Assembly (NCBI GenBank): GCA_030645615.1
Contig: JAUSNB010000018.1
Coordinates: 25,602-89,601 of the forward strand
Length of the DNA: 64,000 nucleotides
Direction of reading: 5' to 3'
From: Actinomycetota bacterium
GTDB taxonomy: Bacteria > Actinomycetota > Actinomycetes > S36-B12
Shown here: positions 39,023 to 48,107 of the stretch, in pieces
Layout of the letters: each line of letters begins with the position of its first letter
Numbering within the stretch: the first letter of the stretch is position 1
Program-made: the position numbers and the translations under genes
The notes under the pieces: model-generated
Database searches by the model: none
What the model was told of the DNA's origin: nothing
The model's input: only the letters and a program-made list of their open reading frames with translations

Positions 39023-40384
39023 TCAGGGGCGGGCCTCGCTCAGCAGGTCCGCGGCGGCGTGGATCGTCGTCCGATCACGACCGCGAGCGGCCCCACGGGC
39101 GCGCTCGGCCGCGTCGATGCGCCGCCAACCCGCCGTCGTCACCACTTCGACGCCACGCCGCGCGAGCAGCGCATCGAAGTCCGCCGAATCCGGGGAGGCA
39201 GGCTCGGGCAGCAGGCCGGCAGCGGCATCCTCAAGGAGTGACGCCACCGTGGCGGTGGCGTCCTTCTTGTTCGTCCCGATGATGCCTGTTGGCCCGCGCT
39301 TGATCCACCCTGCGACGTACTCCCCCGGCACGGCAGCACCATCGCGCTGCACCCGGCCGTCGACGTGCGGGATGACGCTGCGCTGGCTGTCAAACGGCAC
39401 CTCGTCGAGCGCGGTGCCGCGGTAGCCCACGCTGCGGACGACCACGTTTGCCGCGATCTCGTGCAGCTCCCCGGTCCCTTCGGCTCCGCCATCCACCGTG
39501 AGCCGGGTGCGCTCGACCACGACGGCCTGAACGCCCTCGGTCCCGCGCAGTTCGACGGGGCGGGCGAAGAACCTCAGGTGGATCCGACGCGGACGACCCT
39601 CAGGCACCCGGTCCGCCCAGCCGCGCATGACCTCGAGATTGCGGGCGACCGCCTTGTCGGAGTCCACGATGGACTGGCTGGCCGGGTCGAGCACGAGGTC
39701 GGCCGGGTCGACGAGGATGTCCGCCTCGGCCAGCTCGCCGAGCTCGCGCAGTTCCTTCGTCGTGAAAGTGGCCTGGGCCGGTCCCCGGCGGCCGAGCACA
39801 TGGATGTCCGTGACCTGCGACCTGCCCAGCGCGTCCAGCACGTGCTGCGGCATGTCGGTGTGATCAAGCTCCGGGACGGTCTTGGCGAGCACCCGAGTCA
39901 CGTCAACCGCGACATTGCCGATGCCGACGACCACGACGCCGGTGGCCTTGGGGACCAGATCCTCGAAGAGCGTCCGGTCGGCATCGGGGTGGCCGCAGTA
40001 CCACGCGACGAAGTCGGTGGCGGCAACGCTGCCGGCAAGGTCCTCACCCGGGATCCCCAGCCGACGGTCCCCGGACGCACCGTAGGTCCAGACGACGGCG
40101 TCGAAGCATCCGTGCAGGTCGGTCACGGTGATATCGGTTCCCACCCTGACGTTGCCGACGAAGCGCACGCCCGGTCGGTCGAGCACCTTGTCGAGGGTGT
40201 CGCGCACAGACCGGATGCTGAGGTGATCAGGAGCCACGCCATATCGCACGAGCCCGAAGGGGACCGGCAGGCGTTCGATCACGTCAACCTCGAGCGGCAG
40301 AGCTTCCTGGGAGGCGAGCGCATCCGCCGCATACAGGCCCGACGGCCCCGAACCGACGACGGCGACCCTCAGCGGGCGTGGCAT
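39023..40384 (-). CDS. fprA: Ferredoxin--NADP(+) reductase of the adrenodoxin reductase/FprA type
   Basis: A 453-residue flavoprotein. The FAD site VVGSGPSGLYAADAL opens the protein, VPFGLVRYGVAPDHLSIR is the family fingerprint, VVVGIGNVAVDVTRVL binds NADP(H), and the closing GWIKRGPTGIIGTNKKDA returns to the flavin. Mycobacterial FprA transfers electrons between NADPH and ferredoxins. Here it is divergent from a Rieske-fold protein and lies 20 kb from nifJ, another ferredoxin-dependent enzyme. The gene starts with ATG. Confidence 0.92.
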   Translation of the reverse strand: MPRPLRVAVVGSGPSGLYAADALASQEALPLEVDVIERLPVPFGLVRYGVAPDHLSIRSVRDTLDKVLDRPGVRFVGNVRVGTDITVTDLHGCFDAVVWTYGASGDRRLGIPGEDLAGSVAATDFVAWYCGHPDADRTLFEDLVPKATGVVVVGIGNVAVDVTRVLAKTVPELDHTDMPQHVLDALGRSQVTDIHVLGRRGPAQATFTTKELRELGELAEADILVDPADLVLDPASQSIVDSDKAVARNLEVMRGWADRVPEGRPRRIHLRFFARPVELRGTEGVQAVVVERTRLTVDGGAEGTGELHEIAANVVVRSVGYRGTALDEVPFDSQRSVIPHVDGRVQRDGAAVPGEYVAGWIKRGPTGIIGTNKKDATATVASLLEDAAAGLLPEPASPDSADFDALLARRGVEVVTTAGWRRIDAAERARGAARGRDRTTIHAAADLLSEARP

Positions 40385-40564
40385 GGCTACTCCTCGAGCG
40401 AACGGGACAGGTCGCCCGACAACCTAGCCGGGTTGCCCATCGGTCGTGGGGCCGACACGGGCCGGGGCGCCGACGGAGGGTGTTGCCCTGAGCGCAGGGG
40501 ATACCGTGGTGGCACGCTTCGCCCGGCTCGGGACCGCCGGGCTCGCCTGGCGCTGAGGAGGGCA

Positions 40565-40915
40565 ATGCAGTACTACCGAGTCCTCCATCTCGACGACCTG
40601 CACCTCGGGCAAGGTCACCGAATAGACCTGGATGGCCACGTCATCCTGCTGACCAAGCTGGCGGGGACGCCACTGGCCATCGACGACGCCTGCCCGCGCG
40701 ACGGCGCGTCGCTGTCGGCCGGGCGGATCGAGGAGCTCCCCGACGACGGCACGGAGGCCCAGGTCGGCTTCGTCACCTGCGCGTCCGATGGAGTCCGGAT
40801 CAGCCTCCATGACGGCTCGGTCGACGGCTCCGACGACGAGCGTGTGCCGGTGTACGCCACCCGCCTGACCGCTGACTCGTGGGTCGAGGTCGAGGTCCCC
40901 GGGCCAGGAGCGTGA
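40565..40915 (+). CDS. Rieske-fold protein lacking both histidine ligands
   Basis: A 116-residue protein with the NirD-like Rieske fold layout. A canonical Rieske domain holds [2Fe-2S] by C-x-H and C-x-x-H. Here the first loop is CPRDGASLSAG (Cys43, Arg45) and the second CASDGVRISLHDG (Cys72, Asp75), so both Cys remain but the His ligands are replaced by Arg and Asp. Either the cluster is bound unusually, with a role for His82, or the fold has lost it. It begins with ATG after GGAGG, its stop overlaps the GTG of the GNAT gene, and it is divergent from the ferredoxin reductase gene. Confidence 0.85.
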   Translation: MQYYRVLHLDDLHLGQGHRIDLDGHVILLTKLAGTPLAIDDACPRDGASLSAGRIEELPDDGTEAQVGFVTCASDGVRISLHDGSVDGSDDERVPVYATRLTADSWVEVEVPGPGA

Positions 40916-41463
40916 CGCTCCCGGCACCGACCAGGCGCCTGGCTTTCCGGGAGTTCGGCCCCGCGGATATCGACCTGATGGTGGCCCTCGACTCCGACCC
41001 CCAGGTAACGCACTTCATCACCGGGGGCATGGGCACGACCCGTGAGGAGGCCGTCGAACACGTCCTGCCGTACTGGGAGTCCTTCTACCGCGACCACCCC
41101 GGGTACGGGTACTGGGCCGCGGAGGCGCGGTCCGGGCAGGAGTTCATCGGCTGGTTCCACCTCAGGCCCGGCGTGGACCGGCCATGGACTGAGCCCGAGC
41201 TCGGCTACCGGCTCAAGCGATCGGCCTGGGGCCATGGGTACGCCACCGAGGGCTCCCGCGGCCTCGTGAAGCATGCCTTCTCCGTGATGGGAGCAGAACG
41301 CGTGCTCGCCGAGTGCATGCGCGTCCACTCCGCATCGCGGCGCGTGATGGAGAAGTGCGGCATGACGCTCGTGCGGGAGTTCCGCGCCGACTGGCCCTAC
41401 CGCATCCCCGGGGACGAGCACGGCGATGTGGAGTACGCGATCGACCGAGCCGCCTGGGCCTAG
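40912..41463 (+). CDS. GNAT-family N-acetyltransferase (RimJ/RimL-like)
   Basis: A 183-residue acetyltransferase with the RimJ/RimL pattern: LAFREFGPADIDLMVALDSDPQ near the N-terminus, a beta strand leading to ELGYRLKRSAWGHGYATEGSRGLVKHAF, where acetyl-CoA binds, and VHSASRRVMEKCGM in motif B. Substrates may be an N-terminal residue, a drug or a small amine. GTG at 40912 overlaps the stop of the Rieske-like gene (GTGA). Its TAG shares a CTAG with the stop of the convergent beta-carbonic anhydrase gene. Confidence 0.85.
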   Translation: MTLPAPTRRLAFREFGPADIDLMVALDSDPQVTHFITGGMGTTREEAVEHVLPYWESFYRDHPGYGYWAAEARSGQEFIGWFHLRPGVDRPWTEPELGYRLKRSAWGHGYATEGSRGLVKHAFSVMGAERVLAECMRVHSASRRVMEKCGMTLVREFRADWPYRIPGDEHGDVEYAIDRAAWA

Positions 41464-41996
41464 GCCTCCATGGGCCGCAGGCGGCCCGTCGACACGTCGA
41501 GGATGGCGGCGCCGACCACCAGGTCCTGCGGCAGCAGCGGGAAGGCGCGGATGCGCACCACGTCGGTGATGAGCGCCGAGACCTGGTCGGTGACGGTGCG
41601 GATCTCGATGCTGCGGGTGTCCACGCCCGACTTCTCGAGGATGCTCTGATGCACGTCGACCTCCTCGCCACTGGCCATCCGGCAGTCCGTATGAGGCATG
41701 ACCAGGACGCGCGTCACCCCGAGCAGGTAGGTCGCAAGCACGAGCGTTCGCAGGACGTCGTCGGTGACCCTGGCGCCGGCGTTGCGCAGGATCTTCACGT
41801 CGCCGGGTGCCATGCCCAGGACATTCAGCGGATCGATCCGGGAATCCATGCAGGTGATGACAGCGAGCCCCTGGGCCGCCCACCCGGTGAGCGCCGAGGC
41901 GCTGTACTGCGCGGCGTACCGCTCGTTGGCAGCGAGCACGTCGGCGAAGGGCACGGCTGGGAACGGCTGCAGGTCGGCGGTACGCGACAAGGACAT
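41460..41996 (-). CDS. Beta-class carbonic anhydrase
   Basis: A 178-residue beta carbonic anhydrase, interconverting CO2 and bicarbonate. The zinc ligands are Cys49, His102 and Cys105, with the catalytic dyad Asp51/Arg53 in CMDSRID, in an actinobacterial short form like Rv1284. The ATG at 41996 is used; longer frames overlap parE. The gene lies 28 bases downstream of parE on the same strand and probably shares a transcript with it. The same window also has a gamma-class protein. Confidence 0.92.
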   Translation of the reverse strand: MSLSRTADLQPFPAVPFADVLAANERYAAQYSASALTGWAAQGLAVITCMDSRIDPLNVLGMAPGDVKILRNAGARVTDDVLRTLVLATYLLGVTRVLVMPHTDCRMASGEEVDVHQSILEKSGVDTRSIEIRTVTDQVSALITDVVRIRAFPLLPQDLVVGAAILDVSTGRLRPMEA

Positions 41997-42024
41997 GTGA
42001 CCAGCGTACGGCCAGCGCCGCGAG

Positions 42025-44130
42025 CTATGCGTCGATGCGGTCCCGGTCGAGCGACGCGGCGCCCGCCACGATGAAATCCTTGCGCGGTGCGACGTCACTT
42101 CCCATGAGCAGGTCGAAGACCGCCTCGGCCGCACTTGCATCCGACATCGTCATGCGGCGCAGCGTGCGGTGGGCCGGATCCATGGTGGTCTCGCGAAGCT
42201 GGCCGGCGTCCATCTCGCCGAGTCCCTTGTACCTCTGGACCGGGTCCTTGACCCTCCGACCGCGCTTCTCTGCGTCCTTGAGGACCGCCTTCATCTCGGC
42301 ATCGGAGTAGGTGTACACGACCTCGTTGGCCTTGCTGCCCGGGCTGATCACCTCGACGCGATGCAGCGGGGGTACGGCAGCGAACACGCGGCCCTCGTCG
42401 AGCAGTGGCCGCATGTACCGGTGGATCAGCGTGAGCAGCAGGCACCGGATATGCGCGCCATCGACATCGGCGTCGGACATCAGGATGACCTTGCCGTAGC
42501 GCGCCTGCCCGATGTCGAACGTGCGACCCGAGCCCGCACCTATGACCTGGATGATCGACGCACACTCGGAGTTCTTGAGCATGTCGGCCAGGGATGACTT
42601 CTGGACGTTGAGGATCTTGCCGCGGATCGGGAGGAGCGCCTGATGCGCGGCGTTGCGGGCCGTCTTGGCCGTGCCAAGCGCGCTGTCGCCCTCGACGATG
42701 AACAGCTCCGTGCGGTCGACGTCGTCACTGCGGCAGTCCACCAGCTTGGCCGGGAGGGCCGAGGACTCCAGGGCCGTCTTGCGCCTCTGCGTGTCCCGGT
42801 GGGCGCGCGCGGCCACGCGCGTGCGCATGGCGCCGGCCACCTTCTCCAGGATGGCCTTGGCCGTGGCCTTCTCGCCGCGAGGCGGAGATGCCAGCCAGGA
42901 ACCGAGCTCCTTGGCGACGACGTTTCCGACGATGCGCGAGGCGGCGGGAGTACCGAGCACCTCCTTGGTCTGACCGTCGAACTGCGGCTCGGCAAGCCTG
43001 ATGGTCACGACCGCGGTGAGTCCCTCCATGCAATCGTCCTTGGTGATGCTGTCGTCGCTGGCCTTGAGCACCTTGGCCGCGCGCAACTGGTCGTTCAGGA
43101 CCTTGACCACCGCCCGTTCGAAGCCGGCGACGTGAGTGCCCCCCTTGGGCGTGGAGATGACGTTGACGAATGAGCGCAGTGTCGTGTCATAGCCGGTGTC
43201 CCATCGAAGTGCGACGTCGACTCCCAGGTCGCGCTCGAGGTCTCGAGGTGTCATGTGGCCCTTGTCGTCAAGGACGGGCACCGTCTCATGGAAGTGACCG
43301 TTGCCGGTGAGCCTGATCACCGAACTGACGGCCTCGCCGGGCGACAAGTACTCGACGTACTCGCTGAGCCCGCCCTTGTGCTGGAACGTCTCCTCCCAGA
43401 CATCAACGGGGTCGCGGGCGTCCTTGATCGAGATGGTCAGGCCGGGCACGAGGAACGTGCTCTGCATCGCCCGTTCGCGCAGTTCCGCGCGGTTGTACTC
43501 CGCGTCCTTGGTGAAGACCTGGCGGTCGGCCCACCAGCGCACGCGTGTGCCTGTCTTCGTGCGCGGGCAGGTGCCCTCGACGCGCAGGCCGCCCTTGCGG
43601 GCGAAGCCGGCGTCCTCGCCCTCGCCGTCGAACACACCAGGAACGCCACGGCGGAAGGACATGACATGCACCTTGCCGCCTCGATCGACCTCGACGTCCA
43701 GCCGCGATGACAGGGCATTGACGACCGACGCGCCGACGCCATGCAGGCCGCCCGAGGCGGTGTACGACCCGCCGCCGAACTTGCCCCCCGCGTGCAGCTT
43801 GGTCATGACGACCTCGACCCCGGTGAGCTTGGTCTTCGGCTCGATGTCGACAGGGATGCCGCGCCCGTCGTCAGCCACCTCGGCCGATCCGTCGGGGTGC
43901 AGCGTGATGACGATCCGCTTGCACGAGCCGGCCAGCGCCTCGTCGACGGAATTCGCGACGATCTCGTCGAGGCAGTGCATGAGGCCACGGCTGTCGTTGG
44001 ACCCTATGTACATGCCTGGTCGCTTGCGTACCGCCTCGAGGCCCTCGAGCACGGCCAGGTCCTTCGCCGAGTAGGCACCCGGCGCTCGCTCGACGCCGAC
44101 TTTGGCGCGGGCGGATGGGATGGCGGCCAT
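42025..44130 (-). CDS. parE: DNA topoisomerase IV subunit B
   Basis: A 701-residue ATPase subunit of topoisomerase IV. The GHKL ATP site shows DEIVANSVDEALAG, DDGRGIPVD and GGLHGVGASVVNALS; the TOPRIM domain shows LFIVEGDSALGTAKTARN and DADVDGAHI; and KGLGEMDAGQL closes the C-terminus. The partner parC lies 4.5 kb upstream on the other strand. Together with the missing GyrA box in that partner this supports ParE over GyrB. Confidence 0.93.
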   Translation of the reverse strand: MAAIPSARAKVGVERAPGAYSAKDLAVLEGLEAVRKRPGMYIGSNDSRGLMHCLDEIVANSVDEALAGSCKRIVITLHPDGSAEVADDGRGIPVDIEPKTKLTGVEVVMTKLHAGGKFGGGSYTASGGLHGVGASVVNALSSRLDVEVDRGGKVHVMSFRRGVPGVFDGEGEDAGFARKGGLRVEGTCPRTKTGTRVRWWADRQVFTKDAEYNRAELRERAMQSTFLVPGLTISIKDARDPVDVWEETFQHKGGLSEYVEYLSPGEAVSSVIRLTGNGHFHETVPVLDDKGHMTPRDLERDLGVDVALRWDTGYDTTLRSFVNVISTPKGGTHVAGFERAVVKVLNDQLRAAKVLKASDDSITKDDCMEGLTAVVTIRLAEPQFDGQTKEVLGTPAASRIVGNVVAKELGSWLASPPRGEKATAKAILEKVAGAMRTRVAARAHRDTQRRKTALESSALPAKLVDCRSDDVDRTELFIVEGDSALGTAKTARNAAHQALLPIRGKILNVQKSSLADMLKNSECASIIQVIGAGSGRTFDIGQARYGKVILMSDADVDGAHIRCLLLTLIHRYMRPLLDEGRVFAAVPPLHRVEVISPGSKANEVVYTYSDAEMKAVLKDAEKRGRRVKDPVQRYKGLGEMDAGQLRETTMDPAHRTLRRMTMSDASAAEAVFDLLMGSDVAPRKDFIVAGAASLDRDRIDA

Positions 44131-44275
44131 GTCACCAACCTACCGAGGGGTCGTGACGGGAACCGATGACGGCACGCGCGCGTCGCAGCCCTTGTGACCT
44201 TGTGAAGCCCTGGCCGGCGGTGTCAGCCCGGAGGAGTACCTTCGCTGTGGGCGAACCAATACGGCGTGGCGACGC

Positions 44276-44303
44276 GGGAACAAGCAGGGCGTGGGAGACT
44301 GTT
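44276..44303 (+). promoter_or_regulatory. Possible ECF/SigR-type promoter before the DUF7455 gene
   Basis: GGGAAC (44276-44281) and GTT (44301-44303) are separated by 19 bases, close to the GGGAAT-N18-GTT pattern of the SigR/SigH oxidative-stress regulon in actinobacteria. They lie 44 bases before the DUF7455 start. A TTACTA-like -10 for the principal sigma factor overlaps, so the assignment is tentative. Confidence 0.25.
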
Positions 44304-44346
44304 ACTACAGGAAAGGCCCACACCGGACGAAGGAGGGCACGCGAAC

Positions 44347-44559
44347 ATGACCACCACCCTGACCGCGCCTGCGCTCAGCGCGGTCGATCGTTGCGATCGC
44401 TGCAACGCTCAGGCCTATGTCCGTGTCGTGCTCCCCAACGGCTCCGACCTGCTGTTCTGCAGCCATCACTGGAACCGCCACGAGGATGCGCTTCGTCCTC
44501 AGGCCGTGCAGGTTGTCGACGAAACGCACCGGCTCGCCCCCGTCCCAGCCGGCGAGTAG
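44347..44559 (+). CDS. DUF7455 family small zinc-finger-like protein
   Basis: A 70-residue protein with Cys16/Cys19 (CDRC) and Cys38 with His40/41 (CSHH), which form a likely zinc site; the surrounding AYVRVVLPNGSDLLFCSHHW is the diagnostic part of DUF7455. The family is small, actinobacterial and commonly placed between parE and the principal sigma factor gene, as here. Function unknown. The ATG follows GAAGGAGGG. The preceding 216 bases, divergent from parE, hold only promoter-like sequence. Confidence 0.85.
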   Translation: MTTTLTAPALSAVDRCDRCNAQAYVRVVLPNGSDLLFCSHHWNRHEDALRPQAVQVVDETHRLAPVPAGE

Positions 44560-44577
44560 CCAACTGGCAGGTCCACG

Positions 44578-45408
44578 TCATTCGCCCCTGAATACGGGGT
44601 TCCTCTTCTCCTTGAACGCCCTGATCCCCTCCTGGTAGTCCGCACTGCGCCATGCCGCGCGTCGCTGCGAGGTGAGGTGCTCGAAATCGTCGCTTGTCAG
44701 GGGTCGGGCGTCCGTGAGGGCCGTCGTCTCGGCCTTGATCGCGCGTACTGCCAGCGGAGCCATCGAGGCAATGCGCAGGGCCAGTGCGCGGGCGGTCGAT
44801 TGCATTTCCTCGCTGTCCCCCACCAGCCTGTTCACGACGCCGTACTCCTTCATCTGCTCGGCCGTCACGGGCTCGGCTGTGAAGAACATCTCCTTCGCCA
44901 CGTTCAGCGGCAACCCGCCGAGGAAGTGGGCGACCCCCGCCGTGTTGTACGGGATGCCCAGCCGCACGGGAGTGATCGCGAATGTGGACGTGCGCACCGC
45001 GACCACCAGGTCGCACGTCAGCACGAAGTCGCAGGCTCCTCCCCACACACCGCCCTCGACCGCGGCGATGATGGGGAACGGGGCGTGGCGCACCGCTCGA
45101 AGGAAGGCCTCGAGGGGGTTGGTCCAGGTGAGCGGGTCGGAGCCGTCCGTAGGCAGTTCCTCGATGTCGTGGCCCGCCGACCACGTCGTGACGCCCGCGT
45201 CGGCCCGCACGATCATGGCCCGGCACTCCTGGGCCGCGGCTGCCGCGATGGCACCGCTGAGCGCGGCCAGCATCGCGCTGCCCAGCGCGTTGCGCCTGGC
45301 GGGCGAGGACATCGTGAGTTCGATGACGGAATCGGGATCGTCGGGGCCGCCTACAGACACCACCCGCAGGGGCTGATCGAGGTGTTCGGGATCGCTTGCC
45401 TTGGTCAT
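44578..45408 (-). CDS. scpB: Crotonase-fold protein, probable methylmalonyl-CoA decarboxylase
   Basis: A 276-residue crotonase. It follows E. coli ScpB (YgfG) closely: WSAGHDIEELPTDGSDPLTW with the catalytic His80, EGGVWGGACDFVLTCDLVV, GIPYN with Tyr154, and the C-terminal RAAWRSADYQEGIRAFKEKR. ScpB decarboxylates methylmalonyl-CoA to propionyl-CoA. The two Glu residues of true enoyl-CoA hydratases are not both in place. No mutase or transferase gene of the Scp pathway lies here, so its physiological partner genes must be elsewhere. A generic enoyl-CoA hydratase is the alternative. Confidence 0.82.
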   Translation of the reverse strand: MTKASDPEHLDQPLRVVSVGGPDDPDSVIELTMSSPARRNALGSAMLAALSGAIAAAAAQECRAMIVRADAGVTTWSAGHDIEELPTDGSDPLTWTNPLEAFLRAVRHAPFPIIAAVEGGVWGGACDFVLTCDLVVAVRTSTFAITPVRLGIPYNTAGVAHFLGGLPLNVAKEMFFTAEPVTAEQMKEYGVVNRLVGDSEEMQSTARALALRIASMAPLAVRAIKAETTALTDARPLTSDDFEHLTSQRRAAWRSADYQEGIRAFKEKRNPVFRGE

Positions 45409-45443
45409 CGCGCGACCCTAGCAAGGCCCGTTCGGCGCGGGGA

Positions 45444-47093
45444 TCAGTCGAGGTAGTCGCGCAGGACCTGCGAGCGGGAGGGATGGCGCAGCTTGCTCAT
45501 CGTCTTCGACTCGATCTGCCGGATCCGCTCCCGGGTGACGCCGTACACCTTGCCGATCTCGTCCAGGGTCTTCGGCTGTCCGTCGGTGAGCCCGAAGCGC
45601 ATGCGCACGACGCCCGCCTCCCGGTCGGAGAGCGTGTCGAGGACCGACTCGAGCTGCTCCTGCAGCAGGGTGAAGGACACCGCGTCCGAAGGCACGATGG
45701 CCTCGGAATCCTCGATCAGGTCGCCGAACTCACTGTCCCCCTCCTCACCCAGCGGGGTGTGCAGCGAGATCGGCTCACGTCCGTACTTCTGGACCTCGAC
45801 GACCTTCTCTGGGGTCATGTCGAGCTCGCGGGCCAGCTCCTCGGGCGTGGGCTCGCGACCCAGGTCCTGCAGCATCTGGCGCTGGACACGGGCCAGCTTG
45901 TTGATGACCTCGACCATGTGGACCGGGATCCGGATCGTCCGGGCCTGGTCCGCCATGGCACGGGTGATGGCCTGGCGGATCCACCAGGTCGCGTACGTCG
46001 AGAACTTGTAGCCCTTGGTGTAGTCGAACTTCTCCACGGCGCGGATCAGGCCGAGGTTGCCCTCCTGAATCAGATCCAGGAACAGCATCCCGCGACCCGT
46101 GTACCGCTTGGCAAGGGACACCACCAGCCGCAGGTTGGCCTCGAGCAGGTGATTCTTGGCGCGGCGGCCGTCGGTGGCGATCCACTCCAGGTCTCGCTGC
46201 ATGGTCTTGGCGAGCTTCTGCCCAGAGTTCAGGAGTTCCTCTGCGAACAGGCCCGCCTCGATGCGCTTGGCCAGCTCGACCTCCTCGCCGGCGGTCAGCA
46301 GCGAGACCTTGCCGATCTGCTTGAGGTAGTCCTTGACCGGGTCTGCCGTGGCACCTGCAACCGTGACGGTCTGCACGGGCTCGTCGGTATCGTCGACGTC
46401 GGAGATGACGAAGCCCTGCTCCTCGCCCTCGCCGGCGACAGCGGCCTTGCCATCCTCGCCCTCGGTGGTCTCTTCCTCGACGGCAGCAAGGTCCTCGACG
46501 AGATCCGCCTCGAGGTCGGCCTCCAGGACCGCCACCACCTCGAGTTCCGCGGGATCGACATCGGCGACGGCATCGATGTCGACCACCTCGACGAGGCCGT
46601 CCTCGGTCTCCAAAACCTCGATCACGGCCTCGACGACAACACCCTTGCCACCCTTGGCCGCCTTCTTCGCCGGCGCTGCGGGCTTGGCGGCGGGCTTCGT
46701 GGCCGCGGCCTTCGGCGCGGGGGCAGCCTGCTTGCTCGCGGCCGGCTTCCCCGCCGCGTGCGCGGGAGCGACCTTCTTGACCGGTGCCTTCGCGGCAACG
46801 GCCTTCTTCACTGTCGGCTTGGTGGCAGCGACCTTCTTGGCCGGTGCCTTCGCGGGAGCGACCTTCTTGACCGGCGCCTTCGCCGCCGTCGCCGGCTTGC
46901 TTGCCGGCGTCGCCTGCTTCGGGGCCACGGACTTGGCCGGAGCGGCCTTCTTCGCCGGAGCAGCCGGCTTGGTTGGAGCTGCCTTCTTGGCGGGCGCCGG
47001 CTTCGCGGCCGGGGCCTGCTTCGCCGTAGCGGCCGCCTTGGCCGGGGCGGTCTTCCTAGCGGGTGCGGTCTTCGGTGCAGCCTTAGTTGCCAT
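45444..47093 (-). CDS. rpoD: Principal RNA polymerase sigma factor (RpoD/HrdB type)
   Basis: A 549-residue sigma-70 factor. Regions 1.2 to 4.2 occupy about 252-549: [21 protein letters not shown] (1.2), [43 protein letters not shown] (2.3-2.4, primary-type), [26 protein letters not shown] (4.2). The N-terminal 150 residues are almost only Ala, Lys, Pro and Val, resembling histone H1-like tails, and 155-240 is strongly acidic. The ATG at 47093 starts this tail. Four 30-bp units within it (46764-46883) form an internal tandem repeat. A hairpin lies 40-74 bases before the start. Confidence 0.95.
   Translation of the reverse strand: MATKAAPKTAPARKTAPAKAAATAKQAPAAKPAPAKKAAPTKPAAPAKKAAPAKSVAPKQATPASKPATAAKAPVKKVAPAKAPAKKVAATKPTVKKAVAAKAPVKKVAPAHAAGKPAASKQAAPAPKAAATKPAAKPAAPAKKAAKGGKGVVVEAVIEVLETEDGLVEVVDIDAVADVDPAELEVVAVLEADLEADLVEDLAAVEEETTEGEDGKAAVAGEGEEQGFVISDVDDTDEPVQTVTVAGATADPVKDYLKQIGKVSLLTAGEEVELAKRIEAGLFAEELLNSGQKLAKTMQRDLEWIATDGRRAKNHLLEANLRLVVSLAKRYTGRGMLFLDLIQEGNLGLIRAVEKFDYTKGYKFSTYATWWIRQAITRAMADQARTIRIPVHMVEVINKLARVQRQMLQDLGREPTPEELARELDMTPEKVVEVQKYGREPISLHTPLGEEGDSEFGDLIEDSEAIVPSDAVSFTLLQEQLESVLDTLSDREAGVVRMRFGLTDGQPKTLDEIGKVYGVTRERIRQIESKTMSKLRHPSRSQVLRDYLD
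46764..46883. repeat. Four-unit 30-bp tandem repeat within rpoD
   Basis: Four adjoining 30-bp units encode [30 protein letters not shown] and [10 protein letters not shown] (about residues 72-111 of the sigma factor). The outer units are nearly identical at the DNA level. Such arrays change length by slippage or recombination, so strains may differ in the size of this tail. Confidence 0.8.
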
Positions 47094-47132
47094 CGAGATG
47101 GGGGTGCCTTCCTCGCAATGACCCACGACAAG

Positions 47133-47167
47133 GGCCCGTGTCAAGCCGTCAGGCTTGGAAACGGGCC
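47133..47167 (-). terminator. Strong hairpin between the secreted PKD-like gene and rpoD
   Basis: GGCCCGT pairs with ACGGGCC and an inner CAAGCC pairs with GGCTTG around a GTCA loop, separated by a small internal bulge. On the minus strand it includes the last codons and the stop of the upstream gene and sits 40 bases before rpoD. There is no clear U-run, so it may be a weak terminator, a processing site or a leader structure of rpoD. Confidence 0.5.
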
Positions 47168-48042
47168 GAGATACCCACAGTATTCCACGTCGCACGCAGC
47201 CCTCGGGCGGCGGGGCGCCCGATCCTCGGCACGCTGAGGACCGCCCGGCCCTCGCCGACCGGCAGCAGCCATTCTGCGTGCTGGCTCACCGCGTCGGGCA
47301 CGGGGTAGGGCCCTAGCCCGGCCACGGTGAACTCCGCGACCCACGAACACGTCACCGCCACCAGATAGCGCCCCGCGTGACGGTAGGCGTGCGCCACGCT
47401 CAGGTCGGGATAGGCGCCGCCCGCCTCATCGGTGGAGAGCCGAGAACCGTCGCCGAACGACCAATCCCAGCCCGGCCTTGCGCGCAGGGAGACGCTGAGC
47501 CCGGCCAAGGTCATCTGCTCGTCGATGCCGCGCTCCGCCTGACCGGCGGCGAAGGCTACCGGCGCCTGGGTGACCACGCCGACCGAGGGCTGGTGAATTG
47601 GCCGCAACGGCGGGACGGCACGCTCCAGTCGCTGCGCCACGTCGCGGCCCACGGTGACGACCGTGACGGGGCCTGCCGGACCGATGCACACGATGCCGAT
47701 CGCCCGCCAGGGCCCGCTCTCCGGCCGGAACCACGCCCGCAGCGCCTGGTACGAGGCAGAGCAGCCCCGATGGACGCTGGCGCACGGACTCGTGCCGTCG
47801 AAGGCGACCCCGTGCCCCGGCTCCAGGCATGGGGTGGACAGGCGCCACGCGCATCCCTGGCATCCGGCGACCTCACGCCGCGTCCCGTCGTCGACGCTTC
47901 CGGGGAGAACAAGGCCCCCCGTGCCGACGTACCGGTCCCGTTCATCGTCGCCAACGATGTCGGCCGCCCGTGCGGGCGGTGGGGCAAGACCCGGCGCCAC
48001 GAGGACGGCAAGCGCGACAACGAGCGTCAGGAGCCTGGGCAT
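47149..48042 (-). CDS. Secreted protein with a PKD-like domain
   Basis: A 297-residue protein with a Sec signal peptide ([25 protein letters not shown], cleavage near 26) and no membrane anchor. A Cys-rich segment (about 55-115, six Cys including CQGCAW and CIG) is followed by a PKD-like beta sandwich: [22 protein letters not shown] then [16 protein letters not shown], the usual FGDG and final Tyr/Val strand. Such domains mediate protein or glycan contacts on the cell surface. No catalytic motif is seen. Homologues with this layout occur in many actinobacteria next to the sigma factor gene; function unknown. Confidence 0.75.
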   Translation of the reverse strand: MPRLLTLVVALAVLVAPGLAPPPARAADIVGDDERDRYVGTGGLVLPGSVDDGTRREVAGCQGCAWRLSTPCLEPGHGVAFDGTSPCASVHRGCSASYQALRAWFRPESGPWRAIGIVCIGPAGPVTVVTVGRDVAQRLERAVPPLRPIHQPSVGVVTQAPVAFAAGQAERGIDEQMTLAGLSVSLRARPGWDWSFGDGSRLSTDEAGGAYPDLSVAHAYRHAGRYLVAVTCSWVAEFTVAGLGPYPVPDAVSQHAEWLLPVGEGRAVLSVPRIGRPAARGLRATWNTVGISARFQA

Positions 48043-48107
48043 GAGGGGACGGTAGGCGGGTCCACGGCACACGGAAAGCGGCCAGGAGGGCCTGTGGACA
48101 ATCTTGG

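Noticed and set aside
40385..40564. Possible promoter (TTGCCC and TACCGT) before the Rieske-like gene
   Set aside because: The two boxes are only 13 bases apart, too close for a sigma-70 promoter, and no better pair was found in this 180-base divergent gap.
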